Source of the DNA: Burkholderiales bacterium
GTDB taxonomy: Bacteria > Pseudomonadota > Gammaproteobacteria > Burkholderiales > Burkholderiaceae
Reading direction: 5' to 3'
Length of the DNA: 23,403 bases
Assembly (NCBI GenBank): GCA_947372535.1
Contig: CANBUA010000039.1
Span: 1-23,403, forward strand
A model generated the notes under the pieces. That model saw only the letters and a list, made by a program, of their open reading frames with translations. It had not been told where the DNA came from and ran no database searches. The position numbers and the translations under genes are program-made. Position 1 is the stretch's first letter; each line of letters begins with the position of its first letter. Shown here in pieces: positions 1-7,724 of the stretch.

Positions 1-136
1 GCAGGGCCGGTTGCAGGCCCTTGAGCCAGGCGTCAACGGCCGCCGCGTTCAGTTCCTCACCCGCGCGGACCTCGCCACCCTTGTCCTCGACCGAGGCCTT
101 GTCGCTTGTCGTGCTTGCTGCTGCGGTGCTCGCCAT
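1..136 (-). CDS. Probable phosphotransferase (APH-fold), N-terminal fragment cut by the window edge
   Basis: The frame is open from an ATG at 136-134 to the window edge, giving 45 residues. They begin MASTAAASTT and include VRAGEELNAAAVDAWLKGLQ. The ATG overlaps the TGA of the acyl-CoA dehydrogenase by one base (TGATG), so the two are very probably translationally coupled. From family knowledge, aminoglycoside-phosphotransferase-like kinases often sit beside this class of acyl-CoA dehydrogenase and open with a similar 'GEELDxxALxxWL' segment before the kinase fold. No catalytic motif lies inside the window, so the assignment rests on the N-terminal style and the neighbour. Confidence 0.62.
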   Translation of the reverse strand, partial: MASTAAASTTSDKASVEDKGGEVRAGEELNAAAVDAWLKGLQPAL

Positions 137-1368
137 CACTTCATCACGCCGTATTTCATGAGCTCGAGGCGGGCGATCATGCCCTTGTGGACTTCATCGG
201 GGCCGTCGGCCAGGCGCAGCGAGCGGGCCTGGTTGAAGAAGGCCGTCAGCGGTGTGTCGTGCGAGACGCCCATGCCGCCGTGGATCTGGATGGCGAAGTC
301 CACCACGCTTTGCAGCACGTTGGGCGCCACCACCTTGATCGCTGAGATGTCGGTCAGCGCGGCCATCACGCCCAGGTTGTCGATCTTCCAGGCCGCTTGC
401 AAGGTCAGCAGGCGCGCCTGGTCGATGGCCAGACGGCATTCGGCGATGCGCTCTCGGTTGCCACCCAGGTTGATCAACTGCTTCTTGAAGGCGACACGGT
501 CCAGGCCGCGCTTGATGGCCAGCTCCAGCGATTTCTCGGCGGCGCCCAGCATGCGCATGCAGTGGTGGATGCGGCCCGGGCCCAAACGGCCTTGCGCGAT
601 CTCGAAACCCTTGCCCGGCCCGGCGATGAAGTTGGCGATTGGCACGCGCACATTGGTGAAGTGGACCTCGCCATGGCCGTGCGGCTCGTCGTACTCGCCA
701 AAGACCGGCAGCATGCGCTTGATCTCGACACCCGGCGTGTTCATGGGCACCAGCACCATGGAGTGCTGGCCATGGCGGCCAGCGTCGGGGTTGGCCGTCA
801 GCGCCATGAAGATGCCGATGGCGCAGCGCGGATCGCCCACGCCGGAGGACCACCACTTCTTGCCGTTGAGCACGATCTCCTCGCCTTCGATGATGGCGGT
901 CGCCTGCATGTTGGTCGCGTCCGACGAGGCGACTTCGGGTTCGGTCATGAAAAACACCGAACGGATTTCGCCGGCCAGCAGTGGCGTCAGCCATTGCTTC
1001 TTCTGATCCGGCGTGCCGTATTTCCAGAGCACTTCCATGTTGCCGGTGTCGGGCGCGGCGCAGTTGAAGATCTCCGGCGCCATCATGCTGCGGCCAGTTT
1101 CTTCGCAGCTGAAGGCGTACTCCAGCACGCTTAGGCCGGCGCCCAACTCGGGGTCGGGCATGAAGAGGTTCCACAGGCCCTGCTCACGAGCCTTGGCCTT
1201 GAGGGCTTCCACGCGGGGCGGGATGGTCCACTTCTTCCAGTCACCCCCGTTGTGCTGGCCCAGGATCTCCTGCCAGTGCTGCGCCTCGATAGGCTCAATG
1301 TGTTCCTTGACGAAGGCACGAACCTTCTCTGCGGTCTGGCGGGCTCGGTCGCTGGGCTTGAAATCCAT
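136..1368 (-). CDS. Acyl-CoA dehydrogenase family protein (ACAD10/11-like)
   Basis: This 410-residue flavoprotein should oxidise an acyl-CoA thioester at the alpha-beta bond, using FAD and passing electrons to ETF. Family marks are the N-terminal helical domain, MTEPEVASSDATNM (about 141-154, flavin/substrate loop), LNGKKWWSSG (167-176) and the C-terminal QIHGGMG (361-367). The catalytic-base position, Glu in medium-chain enzymes, reads LADGPDEVH here, which puts Asp388 at that place; as I recall, this is typical of ACAD10/11-type enzymes. The ATG at 1368 is preferred over an upstream in-frame start because AGGAG lies 6 nt before it and the protein aligns from MDFKPSDRAR. Its stop overlaps the start of the probable kinase gene, so the pair may act on one substrate. 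The substrate itself cannot be read from sequence. Confidence 0.93.
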   Translation of the reverse strand: MDFKPSDRARQTAEKVRAFVKEHIEPIEAQHWQEILGQHNGGDWKKWTIPPRVEALKAKAREQGLWNLFMPDPELGAGLSVLEYAFSCEETGRSMMAPEIFNCAAPDTGNMEVLWKYGTPDQKKQWLTPLLAGEIRSVFFMTEPEVASSDATNMQATAIIEGEEIVLNGKKWWSSGVGDPRCAIGIFMALTANPDAGRHGQHSMVLVPMNTPGVEIKRMLPVFGEYDEPHGHGEVHFTNVRVPIANFIAGPGKGFEIAQGRLGPGRIHHCMRMLGAAEKSLELAIKRGLDRVAFKKQLINLGGNRERIAECRLAIDQARLLTLQAAWKIDNLGVMAALTDISAIKVVAPNVLQSVVDFAIQIHGGMGVSHDTPLTAFFNQARSLRLADGPDEVHKGMIARLELMKYGVMK

Positions 1369-1461
1369 GGCTGGCTCCTGTCGGGCTTCGATTGTCTGTG
1401 GGGATTGGCCGCCATCGTACGCCGCCCAGGGTTGTGCAGCCAGTGGTGAATTTTCATCACA

Positions 1462-1484
1462 AGTCATGCATGGAATGCATGACT
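1462..1484. repeat. Perfect 10-bp inverted repeat, candidate operator
   Basis: The arms are AGTCATGCAT (1462-1471) and its exact reverse complement (1475-1484), with a GGA spacer. The repeat lies 14 bp beyond the LysR-type gene's stop and about 94 bp before the dehydrogenase start. No T-run follows on either strand, which argues against an intrinsic terminator and for a protein-binding site or an mRNA hairpin. Confidence 0.6.
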
Positions 1485-1497
1485 AACCTGACTACCG

Positions 1498-2418
1498 TCA
1501 CGCCACGGCGATGCCCTTCATCGCCTCAGCCTGCACCTGCCGTCGCAGCCAGCGATGCACCGGGTCGTGCTCGCGGTCGGCGTGCCAATACATCCAGATG
1601 GCCAGCGGCGGCAAAACCACGGGCAGGTCCAGCATCACCAGCGGCAGTGACCGGCACAGTTGCTGGGCGAAGGTGCGCGGCAGCGTCAGCAAGGCATCGC
1701 TGTGCACCGCCACATGGGCGGCCGAGAAGTAATGCTGGCAACGCAATGCGATCTGACGCTGGCCCAGCCCCATGGCCGACCAGACCGATTGCAGCGGGTC
1801 CAGTTGGTCTGCCCGTTGCGTGACCAGCAAATGCCTGCATTGAAAGTAGGCGCCCACATTCAGGCCCGATGCCAACACGGGATGCCCCTGCCGCAGCACC
1901 ACGGCCAGGCTTTCGTGGGCCACGAATTCACCTTGGATGTCGACCTCGACGCGGCGCTGACGATCGATCACCAGATCGACCTCACCCAGGCTGAGCGAAC
2001 GCGACAGCGCCTCGCGCGGCACCCGCACGCTGGCCAATTGCACCCCGGGCGCCACCTGGCCCAGGTGGGCCATGAGTGGCGGCAAGGTCATGGCTTCGAG
2101 CACGTCGCGCATGCCCACCCGCACCATCATCTCCAGGCTCAAAGGGTCGAAGTGATCGGCCTGGGCCCAGCAATGCGCCAGCCCACGGAGGTGCGCCTGC
2201 ACATCGAGGATGACGCGACGCGTCAGCTCGGTCGGGACCATGGCGTTGCCGTGGCGCACGAAAAGCTCGTCGCCCCATTGCTGGCGCAGCCGGGCCAGGG
2301 CATGGCTGACCGCGCTCTGGCTCAGGTGCAAATGGCGCGCCGCCGCCGAGATGCCGCCCTGTGCATAGACTGCATCGAGCACCCGGAACAGGTTGAGGTC
2401 CAGCCGGGACAGGGTCAT
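1498..2418 (-). CDS. LysR-family transcriptional regulator
   Basis: This is a 306-residue regulator of the usual LysR length. The N-terminal winged helix-turn-helix is clear: LDLNLFRVLDAVYAQGGISAAARHLHLSQSAVSHALARLRQ within residues 5-46, followed by the LFVRHG wing. The rest matches a periplasmic-binding-protein-like effector domain. The ATG at 2418 places MTLSRLDLNLF at the N terminus, as in homologues, and has a GAGG-like sequence 8 nt upstream; an earlier in-frame start would add 15 poorly conserved residues. The gene begins 10 bp after the stop of the upstream glycosyltransferase gene on the same strand, so it could be co-transcribed with both glycosyltransferases. It also lies upstream of the acyl-CoA dehydrogenase and could control either block. 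The ligand is unknown. Confidence 0.92.
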   Translation of the reverse strand: MTLSRLDLNLFRVLDAVYAQGGISAAARHLHLSQSAVSHALARLRQQWGDELFVRHGNAMVPTELTRRVILDVQAHLRGLAHCWAQADHFDPLSLEMMVRVGMRDVLEAMTLPPLMAHLGQVAPGVQLASVRVPREALSRSLSLGEVDLVIDRQRRVEVDIQGEFVAHESLAVVLRQGHPVLASGLNVGAYFQCRHLLVTQRADQLDPLQSVWSAMGLGQRQIALRCQHYFSAAHVAVHSDALLTLPRTFAQQLCRSLPLVMLDLPVVLPPLAIWMYWHADREHDPVHRWLRRQVQAEAMKGIAVA

Positions 2419-2428
2419 GGCGCGCGCC

Positions 2429-3745
2429 TCAGCCCTCTTCGGGCACCCCGCGAAGGTCGGCATCCAGCCACTTGGCCGCCGTCACCGTGCCGCACACCTG
2501 GTTGATCTCACCCTTGAGCCGCCGGGCGCGTTCATGCATGGCTTCATCGCTCACCAGCTGCTTCAGCGCCGCGGCCATCACCGGCCCGCGCGATTTGGAC
2601 GGCGGCACCGGCAGGCACACACCCAGGCGCGCCAATCGGGCCGCGTTGTCGGGCTGGTCAAAGTTGAAAGGCACGATGATTTGCGGCACACCGGCGCGCA
2701 CCACGTGCCCGCACATGCCGATGCCACCGGCGCTCACCACCGCCTTGGCGCGGGGGAACAGCGCCGACACCGACACCCAGGGCACCAGCATCTGCGTGTC
2801 CGGGAAGGTTTTGCCCAGGTCGTGATCGGCGGTCAGGAACAGGGCCCGCAGACCCAGCTCGCTGCACAGCCTTGACCAGTGCTGGTAATAATCTGCCGCG
2901 TTGCCGACAGCGCCCGACCCGAGGCTGAACACCACTGGCGGTTCGCCCTTGGCCAGGAAGGCCTCCAGCTCGGGCGACAGGGGCTTGGTGCCGCCATCGA
3001 AGAAGCTGAAGCCCGCGTACTTCACCGGCCCCGGCAGGTCGGTGGGCAAGGGGTTGCGCATCATCTGCGTCGGGATCATGACGATGGTGCCGCGCGGCGA
3101 GAAGGTGCCCTCGAAGATCGGGTTGATCGCCGGGTCATAGCAGCCCGCCAGCTTGGCGCGGTCGTCCAGCGTGCCCAGGAAGGGCCGGCCCACGTTGCGC
3201 AGCCAGCCGAACACGGCGCGGTAGCGGTCTTCACCCAGCCAATCACGCATCTTGTGCACCGGCACGAAGGGCATGTGCGCGGGATCCTGCGCCGACATCG
3301 CGCCCAGCGGCAGGCTTTGCAGCATCACCGAGCGCCAAGGCACCTGCTTCTCGTGCGCAATGATGCGCGCCCAGGACACCGTTGGCCCCGAGATCAACAG
3401 GCTGGCGCCCTCCAGCGCGGCGCCCAGTTCGGCATATGACTGTTCCAGGTAAGGCTTGACCAGCTTGTCGGCCACGAACTTGCCGCCGATCAGCGGCTTG
3501 AAGGCCTTCTTGAGGATGGCCGCCTTGTCCAGCCCTAAGTCCTTGACGTACTGGTCGAAGTGCGGGGCCATGGGCGCCCAGTCCAGGCCATGTTCGCGGG
3601 CCAGTGGCTCGTACTCGCGGGCAGAGGCCAGCACGGGCCGGTGCCCCATCGCCAGCAACTGCTTGCCGATGCCCACGAAAGGGATGGCGTCACCAAAGGT
3701 GCCGCGGGTCGCGAGGACCACTTTTTTGCCAGAGCCAGGCGTCAT
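2429..3745 (-). CDS. GT-B glycosyltransferase, UGT/MGT-like (copy 1)
   Basis: This 438-residue protein resembles bacterial UDP-sugar:lipid or sterol glycosyltransferases of family GT1. The N-terminal Rossmann half opens with VVLATRGTFGDAIPFVGIGKQL (about 9-30). The C-terminal donor half carries VSAGGIGMCGHVVRAGVPQIIVPF (about 337-360) and DQPDNAARLARLGV (363-376). The usual HHGG at the donor diphosphate site is replaced by Ser338-Ala339-Gly-Gly, so donor binding or activity may differ. It is about 35-40% like the next gene by eye and clearly a tandem paralogue. I chose the ATG at 3745 (GGAG 11 nt upstream); a GTG seven codons earlier is possible. It starts 77 bp after the paralogue's stop. 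The acceptor is unknown. Confidence 0.86.
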   Translation of the reverse strand: MTPGSGKKVVLATRGTFGDAIPFVGIGKQLLAMGHRPVLASAREYEPLAREHGLDWAPMAPHFDQYVKDLGLDKAAILKKAFKPLIGGKFVADKLVKPYLEQSYAELGAALEGASLLISGPTVSWARIIAHEKQVPWRSVMLQSLPLGAMSAQDPAHMPFVPVHKMRDWLGEDRYRAVFGWLRNVGRPFLGTLDDRAKLAGCYDPAINPIFEGTFSPRGTIVMIPTQMMRNPLPTDLPGPVKYAGFSFFDGGTKPLSPELEAFLAKGEPPVVFSLGSGAVGNAADYYQHWSRLCSELGLRALFLTADHDLGKTFPDTQMLVPWVSVSALFPRAKAVVSAGGIGMCGHVVRAGVPQIIVPFNFDQPDNAARLARLGVCLPVPPSKSRGPVMAAALKQLVSDEAMHERARRLKGEINQVCGTVTAAKWLDADLRGVPEEG

Positions 3746-3822
3746 GTGATGAGGGTCTCCAAACACAGGAACAGCCGCAACTCACGGCACCTGCGCGCAG
3801 GGACTCTATCAGAGCGCGGACC

Positions 3823-5151
3823 TCACGCCACGAAGGCCATTTCCCGGGTCGCCGCATGGCGTTCGTGGATGACCGTGGCGGCCGCCAGGGTGCCGCACAC
3901 CGGGTTGAGCTGCGCCACCAACGCGCGCGCACGGGCACGCAGCACCTCGTCCTCGCACAGCCGCAACAAGGCATTGGCCATCAACTCGCCCCGGGCCTTG
4001 GCCGGCTTGAGCACCAGGGCTGCGCCCATCCGCCGCAAGCGCATGGCGTTGTCGGGCTGATCGTAGGCAAAGGGCACCACCAGTTGCGGGATGCCAGCGG
4101 CCAGCACCTGGGCACACACGCCCACACCACCGGCGTTGATCACGGCCTGGCAGCGCGGCAGCACGGCCGGCAGGGACACCCACGGCAGCACGATCTGGCC
4201 ATCAGGCACCTTGTCCCCCAGCGAATCGGCCGGGCCGATGAAAACGGCGCGTTGGCCGATCCGCGCACAGATCGTCGACCAACGGGCGTACACATCCGGC
4301 GCTTGGCAGATGACCGAGGTGCCCAGGGTGAAGAGCAGCGGCGGCGGCCCCGCATCAAGGAACTGGCGCAACCGCTCATCCAGCGGCTTGCCCGCCGCCG
4401 GGTCGAACCAATTGAAGCCCAGGAACTTGAGCTCGGGCAAGCCCAGGTCATCGGGCACGCGCCGACCCACGAACTGGGGTGGCACCAAGGCCATCACACC
4501 TGCGGCCGAGAAAGTACGGTCCAGGATCGGGTGCTGCGCACGATCGTACAGTCCCAACTCGCGCGCCTTGTCGTCCAAAAAGCGCAAAGGGCGCCGCGAG
4601 CCTTCGGCGGCCCGCTTGATCAGGGATCGGTACAGGCGCGGACCCAACAGGCGCACCAGCGGCTTGAGCGGGAAACCCGGCAGCACCGGCGGCTCCTGGG
4701 CCGACCGCACCAGCAAGGGCGCGCAATTGACCGCCAGGGTGTACCAGGTGATGCCTTGCGACTCGGCCACCAGGGCGGCCCAGGGTGCGGTCATGGGGTT
4801 GGCCATGATCACGTCGGCGCCTTCACAGACGGCCTGCAGGTCATGGAAGATGCGGTCGAAATAGGGCTGGATGGTGTGCTCGCGGATGAAGCGTCCGCTG
4901 CGCCAGGGGTCCATGCTGCGCGCGGCCACTTGTTCGGGGCTCAGACACAGGTCACGGCAGATCTCATCCAGGTGAGGCGCCACGGGCGCAAAGGGCACCC
5001 CATGTTGGGCCGCCAGAGCCGCGAAGGAGCGGCAGGTGGCCAACACCGGACGGTGCCCCATCGCTTGAAGGTGTTTGGCCACGCTCAGGAAAGGCACGAT
5101 GTCCCCGTGGGAACCTCTGGTGCTCAAAACGACTCGCAATGATGTGTTCAT
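3823..5151 (-). CDS. GT-B glycosyltransferase, UGT/MGT-like (copy 2)
   Basis: This 442-residue tandem paralogue of the downstream glycosyltransferase has the same two-domain GT-B layout. The N-terminal motif is VVLSTRGSHGDIVPFLSVAKHL (about 7-28). The C-terminal donor motif is INAGGVGVCAQVLAAGIPQLVVPF (338-361), followed by DQPDNAMRL (364-372). The expected HHGG reads Asn339-Ala340-Gly-Gly, again without histidine. The ATG at 5151 has a strong GGAGGGG ribosome-binding site 3-5 nt upstream, so a longer in-frame extension is unlikely. As the first gene of the minus-strand block, its promoter should lie in the repeat-rich region 5152-5595. There is no signal peptide, so the protein is presumably cytoplasmic or peripheral to the membrane. 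A role in glycolipid or secondary-metabolite glycosylation is inference only. Confidence 0.86.
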   Translation of the reverse strand: MNTSLRVVLSTRGSHGDIVPFLSVAKHLQAMGHRPVLATCRSFAALAAQHGVPFAPVAPHLDEICRDLCLSPEQVAARSMDPWRSGRFIREHTIQPYFDRIFHDLQAVCEGADVIMANPMTAPWAALVAESQGITWYTLAVNCAPLLVRSAQEPPVLPGFPLKPLVRLLGPRLYRSLIKRAAEGSRRPLRFLDDKARELGLYDRAQHPILDRTFSAAGVMALVPPQFVGRRVPDDLGLPELKFLGFNWFDPAAGKPLDERLRQFLDAGPPPLLFTLGTSVICQAPDVYARWSTICARIGQRAVFIGPADSLGDKVPDGQIVLPWVSLPAVLPRCQAVINAGGVGVCAQVLAAGIPQLVVPFAYDQPDNAMRLRRMGAALVLKPAKARGELMANALLRLCEDEVLRARARALVAQLNPVCGTLAAATVIHERHAATREMAFVA

Positions 5152-5595
5152 CGACCCCTCCGCGGCGAAAATTTTTGACCCTTCAACATCTCGTTTGTCC
5201 CCCTGACACCGCACACCGAATCGATGTAGGCACTCATGTTGTCAATGTCTCAAATCCAAAATGTATCAACCACCCAGGGTGGTGTCACCCCGCAGGTGAA
5301 CGGAAAATTTGCTATGTTTGTGCCGGGTGGTCATGCATGCGCGGGCCATAATGAGAGACCATCAGATTTGGAGCTTTCACCTTGGACAGTCACCCCAGGT
5401 GACCGCCCACTCCAGCCATTGAGTGGCACCATGACTGCGGTTTTTCGCAACATGGCCCTCGATAGAACAGGCCCAAGCCATCATCCATGGCTTGACCAGC
5501 CTGGCGCGGGAGGGGGCGGCACCATCACCCCCTCTCGCCTCGATACCGTGAGCAACCCGGGCCCATGATCCCGTTGCTTCCATGCTGGAGTTTTC
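5152..5595. other. Divergent intergenic region with CACC/GGTG inverted repeats
   Basis: The region separates divergently transcribed glycosyltransferase and corA genes and I find no convincing gene in it. It holds several short inverted repeats: ACCACCC-A-GGGTGGT (5269-5283), TCACC-N5-GGTGA (5285-5299), GTCACC-CCA-GGTGAC (5389-5403) and CCACTC-N8-GAGTGG (5407-5426). On the minus strand TTGACA occurs at about 5259-5254 but lacks a good -10 at normal spacing. On the plus strand CATAAT (5347-5352) lacks a good -35. Promoters for both flanking genes are expected here but are not clearly resolved. Confidence 0.5.
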
Positions 5596-6558
5596 ATGCT
5601 CAACGTCTTCACGCTGGCCAATGGCCGGCTTTTCCAGGAAGAAATCGACAGCCTCGATGACCTGCCCGAGGTCAACCCGGTCTGGGTCGACCTGGAAGAT
5701 CCCAGCCCTCAGGAAAAGGGCTGGATCGCCGTGCGCTTTGGCCTGGTCATTCCCCAGGACATCATCGACGACGACCTGGAAGAATCCGCCCGCTTCTACG
5801 AAGAAGACGGCGCCATCCACATCCGCTCCGACTTCTTGATCGACGACCTGGACGCCCCGCGCAACGTCCGCGTGGCCTTCATCCTGCACCACAACGTGCT
5901 GTTCTCGATCCACCGCGAGGACCTGCCCGTCTTCCGCTTGCTGCGCATGCGCGCACGCCGCATCCCCGCCCTGATCGAGGACGCCAAGGACGTGCTGCTC
6001 AAGCTGTACGACGCCGATGCGGAGTACTCGGCCGACACGCTGGAGGGCATCTACGACGACCTGGAGAAGGTCAGTGCGCGCGTGCTCAAGAACACCGTGA
6101 ACGACCAGGACGCCGCCCTGGCGCTGGCGGCGATTGCCCGCCAGGAAGACTTGAATGGCCGCATCCGGCGCAACGTGATGGACACGCGCCGCGCCCTGAG
6201 CTTCATGATGCGCGCCCGCATGCTGAGCGCCGAGCAGTTCGAAGAGGCTCGCCAGATTCTGCGCGACATCGATTCGCTGGACAGCCACACGGCCTTCCTG
6301 TTCGACAAGATCAACTTCCTGATGGATGCCGTGGTCGGCTTCATCAACATCAACCAAAACAAGATCATCAAGATCTTCTCGGTGGCCTCGGTGGCCCTGC
6401 TGCCGCCCACGCTGATCGCCAGCGTCTACGGCATGAACTTGAAGTTCCCCGAGCTGATCTTCCTGGGCAATTGGAGCTATCCGTACACCGTGGCCATGAT
6501 GATCGCGAGCGCACTGGTGCCCATGTGGTACTTCCACCGCCGAGGATGGCTGAGCTGA
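5596..6558 (+). CDS. corA: CorA-family magnesium/cobalt transporter
   Basis: This 320-residue protein is a member of the CorA/2-TM-GxN channel family, which forms inner-membrane homopentamers carrying Mg2+ (also Co2+ and Ni2+) inward. The long acidic cytoplasmic domain occupies about residues 1-250. Two C-terminal membrane helices follow (about 255-277 and 296-312), with the diagnostic Tyr278-Gly-Met-Asn281 filter motif at the end of the first. The external loop reads LKFPELIFLGNWSYPY and the protein ends in WYFHRRGWLS, as in Escherichia coli CorA. GGAG lies 6 nt before the ATG. The last 13 bp overlap the start of the MFS gene in another frame, so the two are probably co-transcribed and coupled. 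Confidence 0.95.
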   Translation: MLNVFTLANGRLFQEEIDSLDDLPEVNPVWVDLEDPSPQEKGWIAVRFGLVIPQDIIDDDLEESARFYEEDGAIHIRSDFLIDDLDAPRNVRVAFILHHNVLFSIHREDLPVFRLLRMRARRIPALIEDAKDVLLKLYDADAEYSADTLEGIYDDLEKVSARVLKNTVNDQDAALALAAIARQEDLNGRIRRNVMDTRRALSFMMRARMLSAEQFEEARQILRDIDSLDSHTAFLFDKINFLMDAVVGFININQNKIIKIFSVASVALLPPTLIASVYGMNLKFPELIFLGNWSYPYTVAMMIASALVPMWYFHRRGWLS

Positions 6559-7724
6559 GCAACACCCCCGACCGATTGACGCTGCCGGCCGGCCTGTGGC
6601 GCGTGATGCTGGGCACCACACTGGTGGTGCTGAGCTACTCCCTGCTCAACCCGGTGCTGGCCGTGCGCTTGCAAACCGCAGGCGCCAGCAGCACAGCCAT
6701 TGGTGCGTTTGCCATGCTGTCTTTCATCAGCATCGCCGCCCTGGTGCCCGTGGTGCCGTGGGTGTTCGCTCGCGTGGGCGTGGGCCAGGCTTACCGCCTG
6801 GGACTGCTGCTCGAAGTCATCGCCAGCCTGGGCTACATGGTCACCGACCAATACAGCTGGTGGTGCGTCTTCAGCCTGATGTCTGGCGTGGGCGCGGCCG
6901 CCGCCTGGAACGCCACGGAGGCGCTCATTGCGCACAACGTCGCGCCCACGCACCGGGGTCGCCTGACGGGGCTCTACCAGACCGTCCTCGGCGGCTCCAT
7001 GGCTTTGGGGCCGATGCTACCGGGCCTGCTGCGGCTCGATCCTTTCCTGGCCAATGTGCTGGCCTCGGCCGGGCTGGCCTGCGGGCTGGTGCTCAGCCTG
7101 GCGCCCGTGCTCAAGCGCCTGCGCGCCTCGCACGAGGGCCAGGCCCACATGAGCTTGTGGCACGCCTTCCGGTTCCGGCCAGCCCTGGTCTGGGCCGCCA
7201 TCGTCGGCGGGGTCTACGAGGTCGGGCTGAGCTCGGTCACCACGGCCTATGGCTCGCAGATGGGGCTGACGCTGGCTGCGGCCACCTCGATCGCTGGCGC
7301 CCTGGGCATGGGCAGCTTCGTCCTGCAATACCCCGTGGGCTGGCTGGCCGATCGGCTGCCCTTGCAGCGCCTGTTCCTGATCGGGGCGGCCGTGCTGGTG
7401 CTCAGCGCCCTGGCTTTTTCGCAAGTGGGCCAATACCCCTGGCTGATGTGGCTGTGCGCGGGCGCCTGGGGCTCAGTAGGCGGCGCGCTCTACACCTTGA
7501 GCATGATCGCCGTGGCCCATGATTTTGCCGACACCTCGGCCTTGGCGGGCACCTCGGCCATGATCGCCGGCTACACGGCCGGTGGTGCGCTGGGGCCGGT
7601 GGCCAGCGGCTGGATGCTGGACCACTGGGGCGTGAGCGGCCAGGCCTGGTGGCTGGGCCTGCTGGCGCTCAGCCTGCTGCTGATGCAGGCCCGTCGGCCA
7701 CCGGCTGGTCCAAAGGCTGCGTAA
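6546..7724 (+). CDS. Major facilitator superfamily transporter
   Basis: This 392-residue protein has about 12 predicted membrane helices and belongs to the MFS_1 superfamily of proton-coupled or facilitated transporters. Family-like segments are NVAPTHRGRLTGLYQTVLGG (about 131-150, an antiporter-type motif region) and GWLADRLPLQRL (about 265-276, the motif A equivalent between helices 8 and 9). The first helix covers about 17-38. The ATG at 6546 lies inside the 3' end of corA, so translation probably depends on ribosomes ending corA; AGG lies immediately upstream. The last 56 bp run antisense to the 3' end of the histidine kinase gene. The substrate cannot be predicted. Pairing with corA does not by itself suggest metal transport. 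Confidence 0.9.
   Translation: MAELSNTPDRLTLPAGLWRVMLGTTLVVLSYSLLNPVLAVRLQTAGASSTAIGAFAMLSFISIAALVPVVPWVFARVGVGQAYRLGLLLEVIASLGYMVTDQYSWWCVFSLMSGVGAAAAWNATEALIAHNVAPTHRGRLTGLYQTVLGGSMALGPMLPGLLRLDPFLANVLASAGLACGLVLSLAPVLKRLRASHEGQAHMSLWHAFRFRPALVWAAIVGGVYEVGLSSVTTAYGSQMGLTLAAATSIAGALGMGSFVLQYPVGWLADRLPLQRLFLIGAAVLVLSALAFSQVGQYPWLMWLCAGAWGSVGGALYTLSMIAVAHDFADTSALAGTSAMIAGYTAGGALGPVASGWMLDHWGVSGQAWWLGLLALSLLLMQARRPPAGPKAA

Noticed and set aside
3604..5142. A 512-codon open frame on the plus strand opposite the glycosyltransferase genes
   Set aside because: It is Arg/Gln/His-rich without any domain, lies wholly antisense to a well-supported gene, and is explained by high third-position GC on the coding strand.
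5236..5568. A 110-codon frame in the intergenic region before corA
   Set aside because: No ribosome-binding site, no recognisable motif and Pro/Gly-rich composition; it covers the inverted-repeat region and looks like chance.
5377..6621. A 414-codon open frame on the minus strand opposite corA
   Set aside because: The translation is a His/Val/Gln-rich low-complexity shadow, and corA on the plus strand has clear family motifs and a ribosome-binding site.
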